Part shown: piece after piece, positions 11,520-20,919 of the stretch
How the letters are laid out: every line of letters begins with the position of its first letter
How positions within the stretch are numbered: position 1 is the stretch's first letter
Assembly (NCBI GenBank): GCA_017480195.1
Contig: JAFVBE010000017.1
Location: forward strand, 32,814 to 96,813
Direction of reading: 5' to 3'
Source of the DNA: Lachnospiraceae bacterium
GTDB lineage: Bacteria > Bacillota > Clostridia > Lachnospirales > Lachnospiraceae
DNA: 64,000 nt
The notes under the pieces: generated by a model
The model's input: only the letters and a program-made list of their open reading frames with translations
Told to the model about the DNA's origin: nothing
Databases searched by the model: none
Program-made: the position numbers and the translations under genes

Positions 11520-14500
11520 TTATTCCTTTATAAGACTTGAAAGTGTCTGTATCAGTACATCAAGCTCTACCGGCTTGGCAAGGTGCGCATTCATTCCTGC
11601 TTGCAGTGAGTGCTGTACATCCTCGTCAAAGGCGTTTGCGGTAAGTGCAATGATTGGGATTTTCTTTGCATCAGGATGGTCGAGTGCCCTGATTGTCTTG
11701 GTAGCAGTAAGGCCATCCATAACAGGCATTCGCATATCCATAAGTATGGCATCATAGTAGCCCGCCGGATGTTCCTTGAATAAATCAACCGTTACCTGAC
11801 CATTCTCCCCGTGGTCAACCTTCATATCCATCATTTCAAGAAGCTCTATCATTATCTCTGCATTTATTTCGACATCCTCTGCAAGTAATATACGTCTTCC
11901 TGTTAAATCTATCTCTTTTTCATTCTCTTTCTCTAAGGTCTTGTTCGCCATAGCCTGCTGGAAGGTTGATAATACATTTGCAGCAAACAGCGGCTTAGGC
12001 ATAAAGCTGTCTACACCTGCTTTTAAAGCCTCTTCCTCTATGTCATCCCAGTTATAAGCGGTAAGTACAATGACTGCCGAATCATGACCTATAATTTCTC
12101 GAATGTCCTTTGTAACCTCTATTCCGTCTTTTTCCGGCATCTTCCAGTCTACAAATATGAGATTGTAAATCTCATGTCTTGCAGCCTTAAGATGTATGGT
12201 GTCTATTGCCTCCTGACCGCCCAGACAGGTATCAGCATATATTCCTATCTCCTCAAGAACTATCTTCGCATGTTCTAAGGCTATAGGGTCGTCGTCGATT
12301 ACCATAACCTTAAGATCGCTTGGATTGATGTCGTTCATCTCAAGGTGCCCATGCTTGCTGTTGTGCAGGGTTACATTTACGGTAAAGGTTGAGCCGACAC
12401 CCTTCTCGCTTTCTACGCTTATGTTACCATTCATTAACTCGACGATGTTTTTCGTTATCGCCATACCAAGACCTGTACTGCCGTACTTGTTGGTGTTGGA
12501 ATCATCCTCCTGACTAAATGGCTCGAATATCTTGCTCAGGTATGATTTCTCCATACCTATACCGGTATCCTTCATAATAAATTTAAGTGTAGTTTGCTCG
12601 TCGAATTCTGCAACACGCTCTACTATGAAGCTTACTGTGCCCGGTGAAGGAGTGAACTTAACGGCATTGCCTAAAATATTTATGAGAACCTGCTTTAGCT
12701 TCATATCATCGCCGATATAGTATTCGTCCACTTTGCCGATTATCTTACATTCATAGGTTAAGCCCTTGTCCTGACACTGTGAATTAATCATTGTATTAAT
12801 CTGCTCGAGCATATTGCTGAATGAGAAATCCTCATTTTTAAGATTGAGTCGTCCGCTTTCTATACGGCTCATATCAAGTATATCATTGATAAGACCAAGC
12901 AGATGTCTTGCGCTGTTGCCTATTTTTTCAAGGTGCTCCCTTATACGAGGAGATAAATCAGGTTCCTTTAATGCTATATTATTAAGACCGATTATAGCAT
13001 TCATAGGAGTACGGATTTCGTGACTCATAGATGACAGGAATGCTGTCTTTGCCACATTTGCCTGATTGGCAGCTTCTAAGGCAGCGTTTAGCTGCTCGTT
13101 ATATGCAATCTGCTCTCTCTGTATATCCGTCGTATCGCTCTTAAGAAGGATATAGAATTTGGCTTCTGCATCAATTCGGTAGAAGTCAAACTGCTTGTAA
13201 TATGTCTCGTTATCCATTGTGATACCGATATTTACAACATAGGATTCCTTTTCTGCAAGCTCTTTTTCTATAGTCTCAAGAGAAAGCGCCTTAATCATAG
13301 CTTCCTTCTGTTCGTCTGTACCTTCAAGAACAGGATATACCTGATTGGACAGGTATTGTTGATAGAAACCGTTGCGTGAGGTAGGGAATATGCTTCCGTA
13401 TTTTATATTTGCAGCATCACCGATTGTCACACCATATTGTCCGTTCACGAGGTATGCAACCATATCAAACTGCTGTGCAAGTATTTTGTTTGCCAAGGTC
13501 TGCTGAACCTTCTCGCTATTGAAATCCTGCTCGGTTATAAATGCAATCATATCTCCCGTAAGCGGCTGACGCGTAATGGCTGCGGAAATATTAACGAAGC
13601 ATACATGTCCGTCTTCTCTTATGGAATACAATATCTGTGAGACATTTGTTTTACCTGAAGAATAACCGTTTATAAGTGTATCCCTGTCAAATAGCTGCTT
13701 GAACTGTGCCTGCTCGGATTGTATTGGGAAATGCCCTGCTCTTTGCAGCATAGTATCCGTATATGAATAAGACATGGTGTCTGTCTTGAAAAGGTCCTTA
13801 CCCTTTACCTCCTCCACATTATCTCGTGTAAGATTGACACGGAAGAGTGCAAGAGTTCTGTCATTCTCCTGATAGAAGTTATCACCCATGCTTGAATATA
13901 CACTTTTTAGTCTGTCTTCGTACTGCTTCATCGCAGTTACATCAGTGTATGTACAATATACATAATGCTCGTTGAAATCATCTATAAATGCATAATGTAC
14001 ATTGCACCATATACGATTGCCCTTTGCGGTTATTTTCTGTATGTTGAGTGAGGATTTTCCGTCATAGGTTGTTCTGTGTTTTAACATGCTTCGTACAAGC
14101 GGTCTGTCCTCAGGACTGGTGGTTTTATAAAAGCCCATTCCGTCCATAATTTTCATGGCTTCAGCTATTGAACACTCCATCATGGCTGCAAAGTCATCAG
14201 ATACGAAGACGGTTTCGAACTGGTTGTTATCACTCTTCTTGAATAATACGGCATTATTCTTCATCTGTTGTACATTCGACAGGAAATGTGCCTTGGTATC
14301 ATGTGAGGCATATCCTGTTATATTTGTCAGATAAAAACCTGCATAAGGCGCAGGGAGATTCGGTATCGGTTCAAAGAAAAGATGCAGGTTGACCATTGGC
14401 ATATATGTAACGAAGGAATATGGTTCTTCTGTCACAAATTTCTCCATCATATCAAGGGAGTAATCGTCCATCAGTGTACTTTCCTTTAAAAGCGCACCGA

Positions 14501-14675
14501 TATAGTCATCATTGCCGTATATTGTATGCCAATCATTTGCAAATATTTCACTGGCATATACGACACGAAAATCCCTGATGCTTCCATCGTCATTAAAAAC
14601 CGGCTCATATATAAAAGAACTTATATCATGCTTTTCGTATTGTGAAGTGTCAAAATCAAGCGATGGTTTCGACAT
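11520..14675 (-). CDS. Hybrid sensor histidine kinase with two receiver domains
   Basis: 1051 residues, no clear membrane helix. The N-terminal 500 residues contain PAS-like sensor regions (one around 190-250 with the GNRIWCNVHYAFIDD segment). The HisKA domain has MSHEIRTPMNAIIG with phospho-accepting His552, and the HATPase domain has the G boxes DTGIGM and GSTGLGMAI. Two receiver domains follow, with phospho-Asp 843 (FVDWKMPEKDG) and Asp 980 (LMDMRMPVMDG), each with its conserved Lys (MPKPL, LAKPV). There is no Hpt domain. GGAGGAG precedes the ATG. It is transcribed first, ahead of the degenerate GGDEF-EAL protein, so a shared signalling role is plausible. The signal sensed is unknown. Confidence 0.9.
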   Translation of the reverse strand: MSKPSLDFDTSQYEKHDISSFIYEPVFNDDGSIRDFRVVYASEIFANDWHTIYGNDDYIGALLKESTLMDDYSLDMMEKFVTEEPYSFVTYMPMVNLHLFFEPIPNLPAPYAGFYLTNITGYASHDTKAHFLSNVQQMKNNAVLFKKSDNNQFETVFVSDDFAAMMECSIAEAMKIMDGMGFYKTTSPEDRPLVRSMLKHRTTYDGKSSLNIQKITAKGNRIWCNVHYAFIDDFNEHYVYCTYTDVTAMKQYEDRLKSVYSSMGDNFYQENDRTLALFRVNLTRDNVEEVKGKDLFKTDTMSYSYTDTMLQRAGHFPIQSEQAQFKQLFDRDTLINGYSSGKTNVSQILYSIREDGHVCFVNISAAITRQPLTGDMIAFITEQDFNSEKVQQTLANKILAQQFDMVAYLVNGQYGVTIGDAANIKYGSIFPTSRNGFYQQYLSNQVYPVLEGTDEQKEAMIKALSLETIEKELAEKESYVVNIGITMDNETYYKQFDFYRIDAEAKFYILLKSDTTDIQREQIAYNEQLNAALEAANQANVAKTAFLSSMSHEIRTPMNAIIGLNNIALKEPDLSPRIREHLEKIGNSARHLLGLINDILDMSRIESGRLNLKNEDFSFSNMLEQINTMINSQCQDKGLTYECKIIGKVDEYYIGDDMKLKQVLINILGNAVKFTPSPGTVSFIVERVAEFDEQTTLKFIMKDTGIGMEKSYLSKIFEPFSQEDDSNTNKYGSTGLGMAITKNIVELMNGNISVESEKGVGSTFTVNVTLHNSKHGHLEMNDINPSDLKVMVIDDDPIALEHAKIVLEEIGIYADTCLGGQEAIDTIHLKAARHEIYNLIFVDWKMPEKDGIEVTKDIREIIGHDSAVIVLTAYNWDDIEEEALKAGVDSFMPKPLFAANVLSTFQQAMANKTLEKENEKEIDLTGRRILLAEDVEINAEIMIELLEMMDMKVDHGENGQVTVDLFKEHPAGYYDAILMDMRMPVMDGLTATKTIRALDHPDAKKIPIIALTANAFDEDVQHSLQAGMNAHLAKPVELDVLIQTLSSLIKE

Positions 14676-14856
14676 AAGATGCTCCTCCTTTTTGTGTAAA
14701 ATCAGATATTTTAATTATAAGATAGTTGATACGGTTTTTCAAGAAAATTCTTGTATTTATAGCATTTATAGATATATGAAAAATATATATGTAGTCTTTT
14801 TTTAAAAGATGTGATAAACTTAGTAATCATATTATCAAAGGGGGAAAATAAAGTAT

Positions 14857-17127
14857 ATGAATTCCAAGAAGGTAATTACAATTATCTGCTCTATGTTGGC
14901 TGTAGCAGTAATCATAGCAGCCATTGTTCTTGTGATAAGCTCTAACAAAAAGGATGAAAAGCTTACAGCGGGAACTGATGCTGATACAACGACTGAGGTT
15001 GTGAAGGATACTGAAGAGATAACAGCCGATCCGGGGGCGGTCGCACAGATAGATGCATCGTATGTTAGTTTTATAAGAAGACCGACGCTTCTTGCAGGTG
15101 CAAAAGGAGATTATTCCATAACTGCAAGTGTTCCTGCTTATACGATTGAACCGGATTTTTCTAATGTATATAACAGTGACAAGATTGCATATTATTCTGA
15201 TGAAGAAAAGCTGCAGCTTGCAAGTAACGGATTTCTGGTTACAGAGGGTTATGATATGGAGTTTTTCGAAGTGTATGAGACGAATCGTTATGATTATACG
15301 GCGAATTTCATAACCGTCGATTCCATGATGCATACCTATCATCTGTATTTTGCGTATCTATTAAGAAATACTGAGAGGAATTATCTTTCACAGGATTTAG
15401 CTAACCTTTCTAATGAAATGATGAGTGAGGCAAAGTCACAATATGATACACTTAAGGGGACAGAATGGGAGGATGCGGCATATCTTAATCTTGCGTTTTT
15501 TGCTGTAGGCAATAAGCTGCTTAATCCTGATGCGGAAGTACCAAGCGAGGTAAGTGATATAGTGGCTCAGGAGGTTGACCTTGTAAATGCTGCAGGGGGT
15601 ATTTCATCTTCGCCGCTATTCCAGCCATATAGTGAAGAGCCTGTTGAAGAAGATTATTCACAATATAAGCCGAGAGGATATTATGAGGGTGAAGAGGCTT
15701 TGGAAAGATATTTCAGAGCTATGATGTGGTATGGCAGACGCAACTTCGCACAGGCAAATGAAACCTATAACAGGGCTTCAATTCTTATGACGATAGCACT
15801 TGATAATGGTGCTTTAAGTGACTGGGAGAAGATATATACTGTAACCTCATTCTTTGCAGGTGCATCTGATGACAGCGGTTATTATGAATATCGTCCGATT
15901 ATTGATGCTGCATATGGTGAAGGTGTTACGGTTGATATGCTCGTAGGAAATACAGAGGGTTATAACAACTTTAATGCACTTGTCACTGAGCTTGACCCGC
16001 CACAGATAAATTCCGTACCGGTATATGCGAGTGATACTGATGAAGAGGTTGCCGAGAAGATTATAGGCTATAGATTTATGGGACAGAGGTTCTCGATAGA
16101 TGAGGCAATATTTACGCAGTTAGTATACAGAAAGGTTGAGGAGAATTCACAGGGAGGCTACAGAATGCTTCCTGATGCACTTGATGTTCCGGCTGCACTT
16201 GGCTCTGATACGGCACTTAATATTCTTTCAGCTCAGGGTGCAACCGACTATAAGAATTACAGTGAGAATATGGACAAGTTAAGACTTGATATAGCAAATG
16301 CACCGGAGGATACATGGGATGCAAGTCTTTATTCAGGCTGGATAAATACCTTAAGACCTGTGCTTGAGCCAAAGGGCGAGGGCTATCCTATGTTTATGCA
16401 GAATGAGGAATGGAATAAGAAAAATCTTGTTACATTCTTAGGAAGTTATACAGAGCTTAAGCATGATACGGTTCTTTATTCCAAGCAGATGATAGCAGAG
16501 ATGGGCGGAGCAGATATTCCTGTATTGGATGACAGAGGTTATGTCGAGCCTGAGGTTGAGGTTTACAGAAGACTCAGCGCACTTGTAAAATCTACATCTG
16601 ACGGCTTGGAAGGATATGGATATCTCGACGCAGATAGCAAGGCAGACCTTGCACTTTTGGCTGAGCTTTCAGACCAGCTTCAGACTATATCCGAAAAAGA
16701 GCTAAGAAACGAGCTTCCTACCGATGATGAATTCGAGCTGATAAGAACTTTCGGAGGACAGATAGAGCATTTCTGGCAGGAGACTAACAAGGATAAGGCA
16801 GATAATGAATACTTTACTTCACAGGAATTCCCTGCGGCTGTTGTAGTTGATGTTGCTACGGATCCAAATGGCTCATGTCTTGAGGTAGGAACAGGTCAAT
16901 GTAACAGAATTTATGTTATTGTTCCTGTGGACGGACAGCTTAAGGTGGCAGTGGGCGCAACATACTCCTTCTATGAGTTTGAGCAGCCGATAAGCAACAG
17001 GCTTACTGATACACAGTGGAGAATTATGCTTGGCATAGAGCTTGACGAAAGCGGTTCATATTCAAAGGATGAGAGCATAAAACCGCCTGCATGGACCGAG
17101 AGCTTTACAAAATACTATAATTATTAG
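14857..17127 (+). CDS. DUF3160 family protein, membrane-anchored
   Basis: 756 residues. An N-terminal hydrophobic helix (about residues 5-27) acts as an uncleaved anchor or signal, followed by a Thr/Asp/Glu-rich linker and a large extracytoplasmic domain. Segments such as TVDSMMHTYHLYFAYLLRNTE, YKPRGYYEGEEALERYFRAMMWYGR and VVDVATDPNGSCLEVGTG match my recollection of the DUF3160 family, whose function is not established. The ribosome binding site GGGGGA (about 14838) is about 13 nt from the ATG. The next gene starts 3 nt after the stop codon, so the pair is probably an operon encoding two surface proteins. Confidence 0.75.
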   Translation: MNSKKVITIICSMLAVAVIIAAIVLVISSNKKDEKLTAGTDADTTTEVVKDTEEITADPGAVAQIDASYVSFIRRPTLLAGAKGDYSITASVPAYTIEPDFSNVYNSDKIAYYSDEEKLQLASNGFLVTEGYDMEFFEVYETNRYDYTANFITVDSMMHTYHLYFAYLLRNTERNYLSQDLANLSNEMMSEAKSQYDTLKGTEWEDAAYLNLAFFAVGNKLLNPDAEVPSEVSDIVAQEVDLVNAAGGISSSPLFQPYSEEPVEEDYSQYKPRGYYEGEEALERYFRAMMWYGRRNFAQANETYNRASILMTIALDNGALSDWEKIYTVTSFFAGASDDSGYYEYRPIIDAAYGEGVTVDMLVGNTEGYNNFNALVTELDPPQINSVPVYASDTDEEVAEKIIGYRFMGQRFSIDEAIFTQLVYRKVEENSQGGYRMLPDALDVPAALGSDTALNILSAQGATDYKNYSENMDKLRLDIANAPEDTWDASLYSGWINTLRPVLEPKGEGYPMFMQNEEWNKKNLVTFLGSYTELKHDTVLYSKQMIAEMGGADIPVLDDRGYVEPEVEVYRRLSALVKSTSDGLEGYGYLDADSKADLALLAELSDQLQTISEKELRNELPTDDEFELIRTFGGQIEHFWQETNKDKADNEYFTSQEFPAAVVVDVATDPNGSCLEVGTGQCNRIYVIVPVDGQLKVAVGATYSFYEFEQPISNRLTDTQWRIMLGIELDESGSYSKDESIKPPAWTESFTKYYNY

Positions 17128-17130
17128 AAT

Positions 17131-17736
17131 ATGGAAAGTGAAAAGAACAATATTAAAAAGATAAAGAAGACTCGTGTAGTTGGACTGATTTTAGTTTTTG
17201 CGGCGGCAGTCTTAGGTCTGCTTATATATTACCTTTGGACTAAGGGCGCATTTATCCCGTCATATGCGACATGGCATAATCAGGAGGACACCTATGCCAT
17301 AGGTGATGAGACAGTTGAATTCTCACTTGAGAAAAAGACACTTAAAATTCTTGATAATAAAACGAAGGAGCTTATATATGAGACACCTGATGAGTGGAAG
17401 GTGTCGGATTACTTCTACTTCGATATAGACCATGATGACGAGAATGAGGTGGTTATGGTAGTCTGGAAGCAGGGAAGCTTCGGAGAGCATAAGCCCTTCT
17501 GGCATGAAGGAAAGGATAATAAGTGGACGCAGCATATATTTATATATGATTGGGATATTACAAGGGATAATCGCTTAAAAGCAATCTGGATGTCATCAGG
17601 CTTAGGCATAAAGGCATCAGAAATATTTACTGACGAGAAAGACAGGCTCCACCTTATAGACGACAAGGGAGAAGAGACTGTATGGCAGTGGATTAGCTGG
17701 GGACTGACCTTAATGGAAGTTATACCTGCGGAATAA
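17131..17736 (+). CDS. Single-pass membrane protein of unknown function
   Basis: I do not recognise this 201-residue protein. A lysine-rich N-terminus precedes one membrane helix (about residues 16-36). The rest is predicted to be extracytoplasmic and rich in aromatic and acidic residues, with repeated strand-like segments (TVEFSLEKKTLKILDNKTKELIY) and a Ca2+-loop-like DIDHDDENE at about residue 98. It starts 3 nt after the DUF3160 gene, so a joint function with that protein is likely. Confidence 0.6.
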   Translation: MESEKNNIKKIKKTRVVGLILVFAAAVLGLLIYYLWTKGAFIPSYATWHNQEDTYAIGDETVEFSLEKKTLKILDNKTKELIYETPDEWKVSDYFYFDIDHDDENEVVMVVWKQGSFGEHKPFWHEGKDNKWTQHIFIYDWDITRDNRLKAIWMSSGLGIKASEIFTDEKDRLHLIDDKGEETVWQWISWGLTLMEVIPAE

Positions 17737-17779
17737 TGGATGATACAATTTTAAATTAAAATTATAGGAGGTTTACATT

Positions 17780-18736
17780 ATGAGTAACAAAAAACTTGAC
17801 AGTAGAAAATGTGCGATGATAGGCTGCGGCTTCGTAGGCTCGGCATCGGTTTTTGCACTTATGCAGTCGGGACTTTTCTCGGATATAGTTCTGATTGATG
17901 CGAACAAGGACAAGGCAGAGGGCGAGGCTCTCGATATAAGTCACGGAATACCTTTTGCGAAGCCGGTTGAGCTTAGAGCCGGAGACTATGAGGATATAGC
18001 AGATGCTTCTATAGTAATTGTTACGGCAGGCGCCGCACAGAAGCCGAGCGAGACAAGACTTGACCTTGTGAAGAAGAATGTTGGAATATTTAAGAGTATA
18101 ATTCCTGAGATTGTTAAGGTTAATAAGGATTGTATACTTCTTATAGTGGCCAATCCTGTAGATGTGCTTACCTATGCTGCATGGAAGTTGTCGGGCTTCC
18201 CTAAGGAGAGAGTTATCGGCTCTGGTACAGTGCTTGATACTGCGCGTTTTAAATACCTTTTGGGTGAGCATCTGCAGTTAGACAGCCGTAGTATCCATGC
18301 GTTTATAATCGGTGAGCACGGTGATTCCGAGATTGCTGCATGGTCCTCTGCAAATGTATCAGGTGTGCCTATCCATAAGGTGTGTGAGATGAGAGGCTTT
18401 ACAGACCATGATTATGAGACTCACCGGTTGGCTGAGGAGGTTAAGAATGCCGCTTATGAGATAATTAATAAGAAGGGCGCAACCTATTATGGCATAGGTA
18501 TGGCGATTAAGAGGATATGCGAGGCTATAGTAAGAGACGAGCGTTCGATACTTCCTGTATCTACGCTTATGACAGGACAGTTTGGCTTGGAGGATGTATG
18601 CCTTTCAATGCCGGCATTAGTAGGAGAGGACGGTGTTGATACACTTCTCCCTATCGAGCTTGATGACGAGGAGCTTGCTGCACTCAAGAAATCAGCAGAG
18701 ACACTTAAGGCAGTTATTGCTGATTCGGGACTGTAA
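17780..18736 (+). CDS. ldh: L-lactate dehydrogenase
   Basis: 318 residues, the usual length. The NAD-binding GCGFVGSA motif (15-22) and the acidic residue ending strand 2 (IVLIDANKDK) indicate NAD specificity. The catalytic His is in IIGEHGDSE, and the substrate-binding Arg in GSGTVLDTARFK. It reduces pyruvate to L-lactate and regenerates NAD+ during fermentation. Malate dehydrogenase is less likely, because the substrate loop AAQKPSETRLDLV has a Gln before Lys-Pro, as in lactate dehydrogenases. AGGAGG precedes the ATG. It appears monocistronic. Confidence 0.93.
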   Translation: MSNKKLDSRKCAMIGCGFVGSASVFALMQSGLFSDIVLIDANKDKAEGEALDISHGIPFAKPVELRAGDYEDIADASIVIVTAGAAQKPSETRLDLVKKNVGIFKSIIPEIVKVNKDCILLIVANPVDVLTYAAWKLSGFPKERVIGSGTVLDTARFKYLLGEHLQLDSRSIHAFIIGEHGDSEIAAWSSANVSGVPIHKVCEMRGFTDHDYETHRLAEEVKNAAYEIINKKGATYYGIGMAIKRICEAIVRDERSILPVSTLMTGQFGLEDVCLSMPALVGEDGVDTLLPIELDDEELAALKKSAETLKAVIADSGL

Positions 18737-18769
18737 GATATACTGACCTTGGAATAGTATTATAGAGTC

Positions 18770-18803
18770 GAAGCAGCGGAGTAATTCTTTGCTGCTTCAA
18801 TGA
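18770..18803 (+). terminator. Hairpin after ldh
   Basis: GAAGCAGC and GCTGCTTC form an 8-bp stem around an A/T-rich loop, followed by a short A/T-rich stretch. The T-run is poor, so terminator strength is uncertain. Confidence 0.45.
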
Positions 18804-18830
18804 TTTTCAGATTTTACGGAGTTTTATTGT

Positions 18831-19997
18831 ATGGGAAATATTCAGGAAGCACAGAATGCATTAAATGACGACAGCCTGCATAATGTGGCGAAGTCAAGAG
18901 ATATAATAATTATAAGGACAAGTGTAATAGGGATAATAGCAAATGTTTTTCTGGCGGGCTTTAAGGCGGTAATAGGTCTTATAACCGGCTCTATCGCAAT
19001 CCTTATGGATGCGGTCAACAATATATCGGATGCTGCGTCATCGCTTATTACGATAATCGGCACGAAGCTGGCAGGCAAGCAGCCTGACAAGGAGCACCCG
19101 TTCGGACATGGCAGAGCGGAATACCTAAGTGCTATGGTTATAGCTGTATTGGTTCTATATGCGGGCATAACCTCGTTTACGGAATCGGTCAAGAAGATTA
19201 TCAATCCGAAGACTCCGGAATATACGATTATCGCACTTGTCATAGTGGCTGTTGCAGTAGTAGTCAAGATCGTGCTTGGTAGATATGTAAAGGGCATCGG
19301 AGAGAAGGTAAACTCCGAGTCACTTGTTAATTCCGGTCAGGATGCGACAATGGATTCGGTAATATCTGCGTCAACTCTTGTTGCAGCGATTATATTTGAA
19401 CTCTCCGGCCTTTCCCTTGAGGCGTGGCTCGGTGCGATAATATCTGTTATTATCATCAAGTCAGGTATAGATATGCTTCGTGAAACCATATCGAAGCTGC
19501 TGGGCGAGAGAATTGACAGAGAGCTTGCACTTGCTATCAAGGAGACCGTAACCTCGTTTCCTGATGTAAAGGGTGCATATGACCTTGTACTTAATAATTA
19601 CGGACCGGATTCATTTAATGGCTCTGTACACATTGAAGTCCCTGATACTTATACTGCTTATGACCTTGATGAGTTGCTAAGGCAGATTACGATAGAGGTA
19701 TTTAACAAGCACAATGTAATACTCACAGCGATAGGTGTCTACTCAATCAACACGCAGAACGACTTCGCAGCGAAGGCTCGTGATGAGATAAAGAAGATGG
19801 CACTTGCCAACGAATATGTATTACAGCTTCACGGCTTCTATCTGAATGAAGAGAAGAAAACCATAAGATTTGATATAGTTGTAAGCTTCGATGCACCGGA
19901 CAGAAAAGAAGTGTATATGGATGTGCTGTGTAAGGCTAAGGAAATGTATCCTGAATACGATTTCCAGGTAGCGCTGGATACGGATTTTAGTGATTAA
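18831..19997 (+). CDS. Cation diffusion facilitator (CDF) transporter
   Basis: 388 residues with about six membrane helices in residues 20-215 and a C-terminal cytoplasmic domain. The metal site A residues lie in ILMDAVNNISDAASS, and HPFGHGRAEYL is the conserved loop after helix 2. CDF proteins export divalent metals (Zn2+, Mn2+, Fe2+, Co2+) against protons. The DAVNNISD form of site A is common in the Mn/Fe-type branch, but the metal cannot be set from sequence alone. The C-terminal half is longer than in the shortest family members and includes a second alpha-beta unit. Confidence 0.88.
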   Translation: MGNIQEAQNALNDDSLHNVAKSRDIIIIRTSVIGIIANVFLAGFKAVIGLITGSIAILMDAVNNISDAASSLITIIGTKLAGKQPDKEHPFGHGRAEYLSAMVIAVLVLYAGITSFTESVKKIINPKTPEYTIIALVIVAVAVVVKIVLGRYVKGIGEKVNSESLVNSGQDATMDSVISASTLVAAIIFELSGLSLEAWLGAIISVIIIKSGIDMLRETISKLLGERIDRELALAIKETVTSFPDVKGAYDLVLNNYGPDSFNGSVHIEVPDTYTAYDLDELLRQITIEVFNKHNVILTAIGVYSINTQNDFAAKARDEIKKMALANEYVLQLHGFYLNEEKKTIRFDIVVSFDAPDRKEVYMDVLCKAKEMYPEYDFQVALDTDFSD

Positions 19998-20017
19998 AGA
20001 AAGCTTATGATATTAAA

Positions 20018-20066
20018 AGAACGATGTGCGGATAATTAAGATTTAGTTAGCACATCGTTCTTTTTG
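20018..20066. terminator. Bidirectional terminator between CDF gene and pdxT
   Basis: AGAACGATGTGC (20018-20029) pairs with GCACATCGTTCT (20050-20061), 12 bp, followed by TTTTT on the plus strand and preceded by an A-run that serves the minus strand. The two genes converge here. Confidence 0.8.
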
Positions 20067-20081
20067 TGTTTTTCAAAAGTA

Positions 20082-20645
20082 TTATTCAATCATAGATAAA
20101 AAGTATTGATGAAGTCTTGCGTCGTCTGCAATCTCAGGATGGAAGGTAAGTCCAAGCTGGTTCTTGTACCTCACGGCTGTTATGTGGTCATCAACGCTTG
20201 CCAATACCTCGACATCATCAGAGACAGCTTCTATGTAAGGTGCTCTGATAAAGACCATTTCAAAATTGCCTATACCTTCTATATTGGAAGTTCTTTTAAA
20301 GCTTCCGAGCTGTCTGCCGTAGGCATTCCTTCTGGTTGTTACAGGTAAGGTCTGAAAATATCTTCTGTCATCATTGGACAGGGTTTCAGAAAGAAGGATA
20401 AGACCTGCACATGTAGCCATAACCGGAAGACCTGATTTGATTTTATCTTTTAAAATATTGAACATATCAAGCTCGTTAAGCAGCTTCCCCTGCACTGTAC
20501 TTTCACCACCGGGCAGAACAAGTCCGTCCAAATCATCGGATATATCCGCCTTCTTCCTAAGCTCCACACACTCCGCACCAAGCGAGGAAAGCATATTCTC
20601 ATGCTCTATAAAAGCACCTTGTACAGCTAATATTCCAATCTTCAT
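20082..20645 (-). CDS. pdxT: Pyridoxal 5'-phosphate synthase glutaminase subunit
   Basis: 187 residues. The class I glutaminase triad is visible: Cys79 in ATCAG, His169 and Glu171 in FHPEI. The N-terminus MKIGILAVQGAFIEH and LPGGEST (oxyanion strand) are typical. PdxT releases ammonia from glutamine and passes it to PdxS. The start is the ATG at 20645; the open frame continues upstream only through the structured repeat B1 and has no meaning there. It is downstream of pdxS but 274 nt away, an unusually long gap for this pair, filled by repeat B1. Confidence 0.94.
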   Translation of the reverse strand: MKIGILAVQGAFIEHENMLSSLGAECVELRKKADISDDLDGLVLPGGESTVQGKLLNELDMFNILKDKIKSGLPVMATCAGLILLSETLSNDDRRYFQTLPVTTRRNAYGRQLGSFKRTSNIEGIGNFEMVFIRAPYIEAVSDDVEVLASVDDHITAVRYKNQLGLTFHPEIADDARLHQYFLSMIE

Positions 20646-20684
20646 ATCATATATCCTTTCTGTAAAATAATAACTAAATATTGG

Positions 20685-20899
20685 AACGATTGGATGAAGT
20701 GGCAGGAGGTTGTAGAAACGATTCGCACAATTTGCGTGAAACCAGCAACGAGTGGTTCGTATTGGCTTGCTCAGAAATCGAGCTGTTTGAGCGTAAGCGA
20801 GTTCTCGATTTCGCGCAAGGGCAATAGAATCCGAGTTGACTGATTTAGCAAATTGATTGCGTGTTTCAACAGCCTCCTCTGCCGCTTCATCCAATCGTT
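20685..20899. repeat. Structured dispersed repeat B, copy 1, between pdxS and pdxT
   Basis: The ends 20685-20719 and 20863-20899 are complementary over more than 30 bp with small bulges. Inside lies a conserved core shared with the copy at 30290-30489: GCACAATTTG plus GTGAAA on one side and ACTGATTTA plus CAAATTGATTGC on the other, which pair with each other. An apical hairpin (TATTG...GAAATCGAG / CTCGATTTC...CAATA) has a loop with GAGCG-(T)-AAGCGAGTT, also conserved. The outer stem sequence is quite different in the other copy yet fully paired there. The element would be transcribed as part of the pdxST message. Origin as a small non-autonomous mobile element or an RNA element cannot be separated by eye. 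Confidence 0.65.
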
Positions 20900-20919
20900 T
20901 AGCTTATAAAAGAATTAGT

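Noticed and set aside
11377-11757. Plus-strand open frames opposite the kinase and EAL genes
   Set aside because: They mirror strong coding on the minus strand and lack any recognisable domain or ribosome binding site.
20646-20894. Upstream extension of the pdxT reading frame
   Set aside because: It lies wholly in repeat B, has no ribosome binding site, and the family start MKIGILAVQG fits the ATG at 20645.
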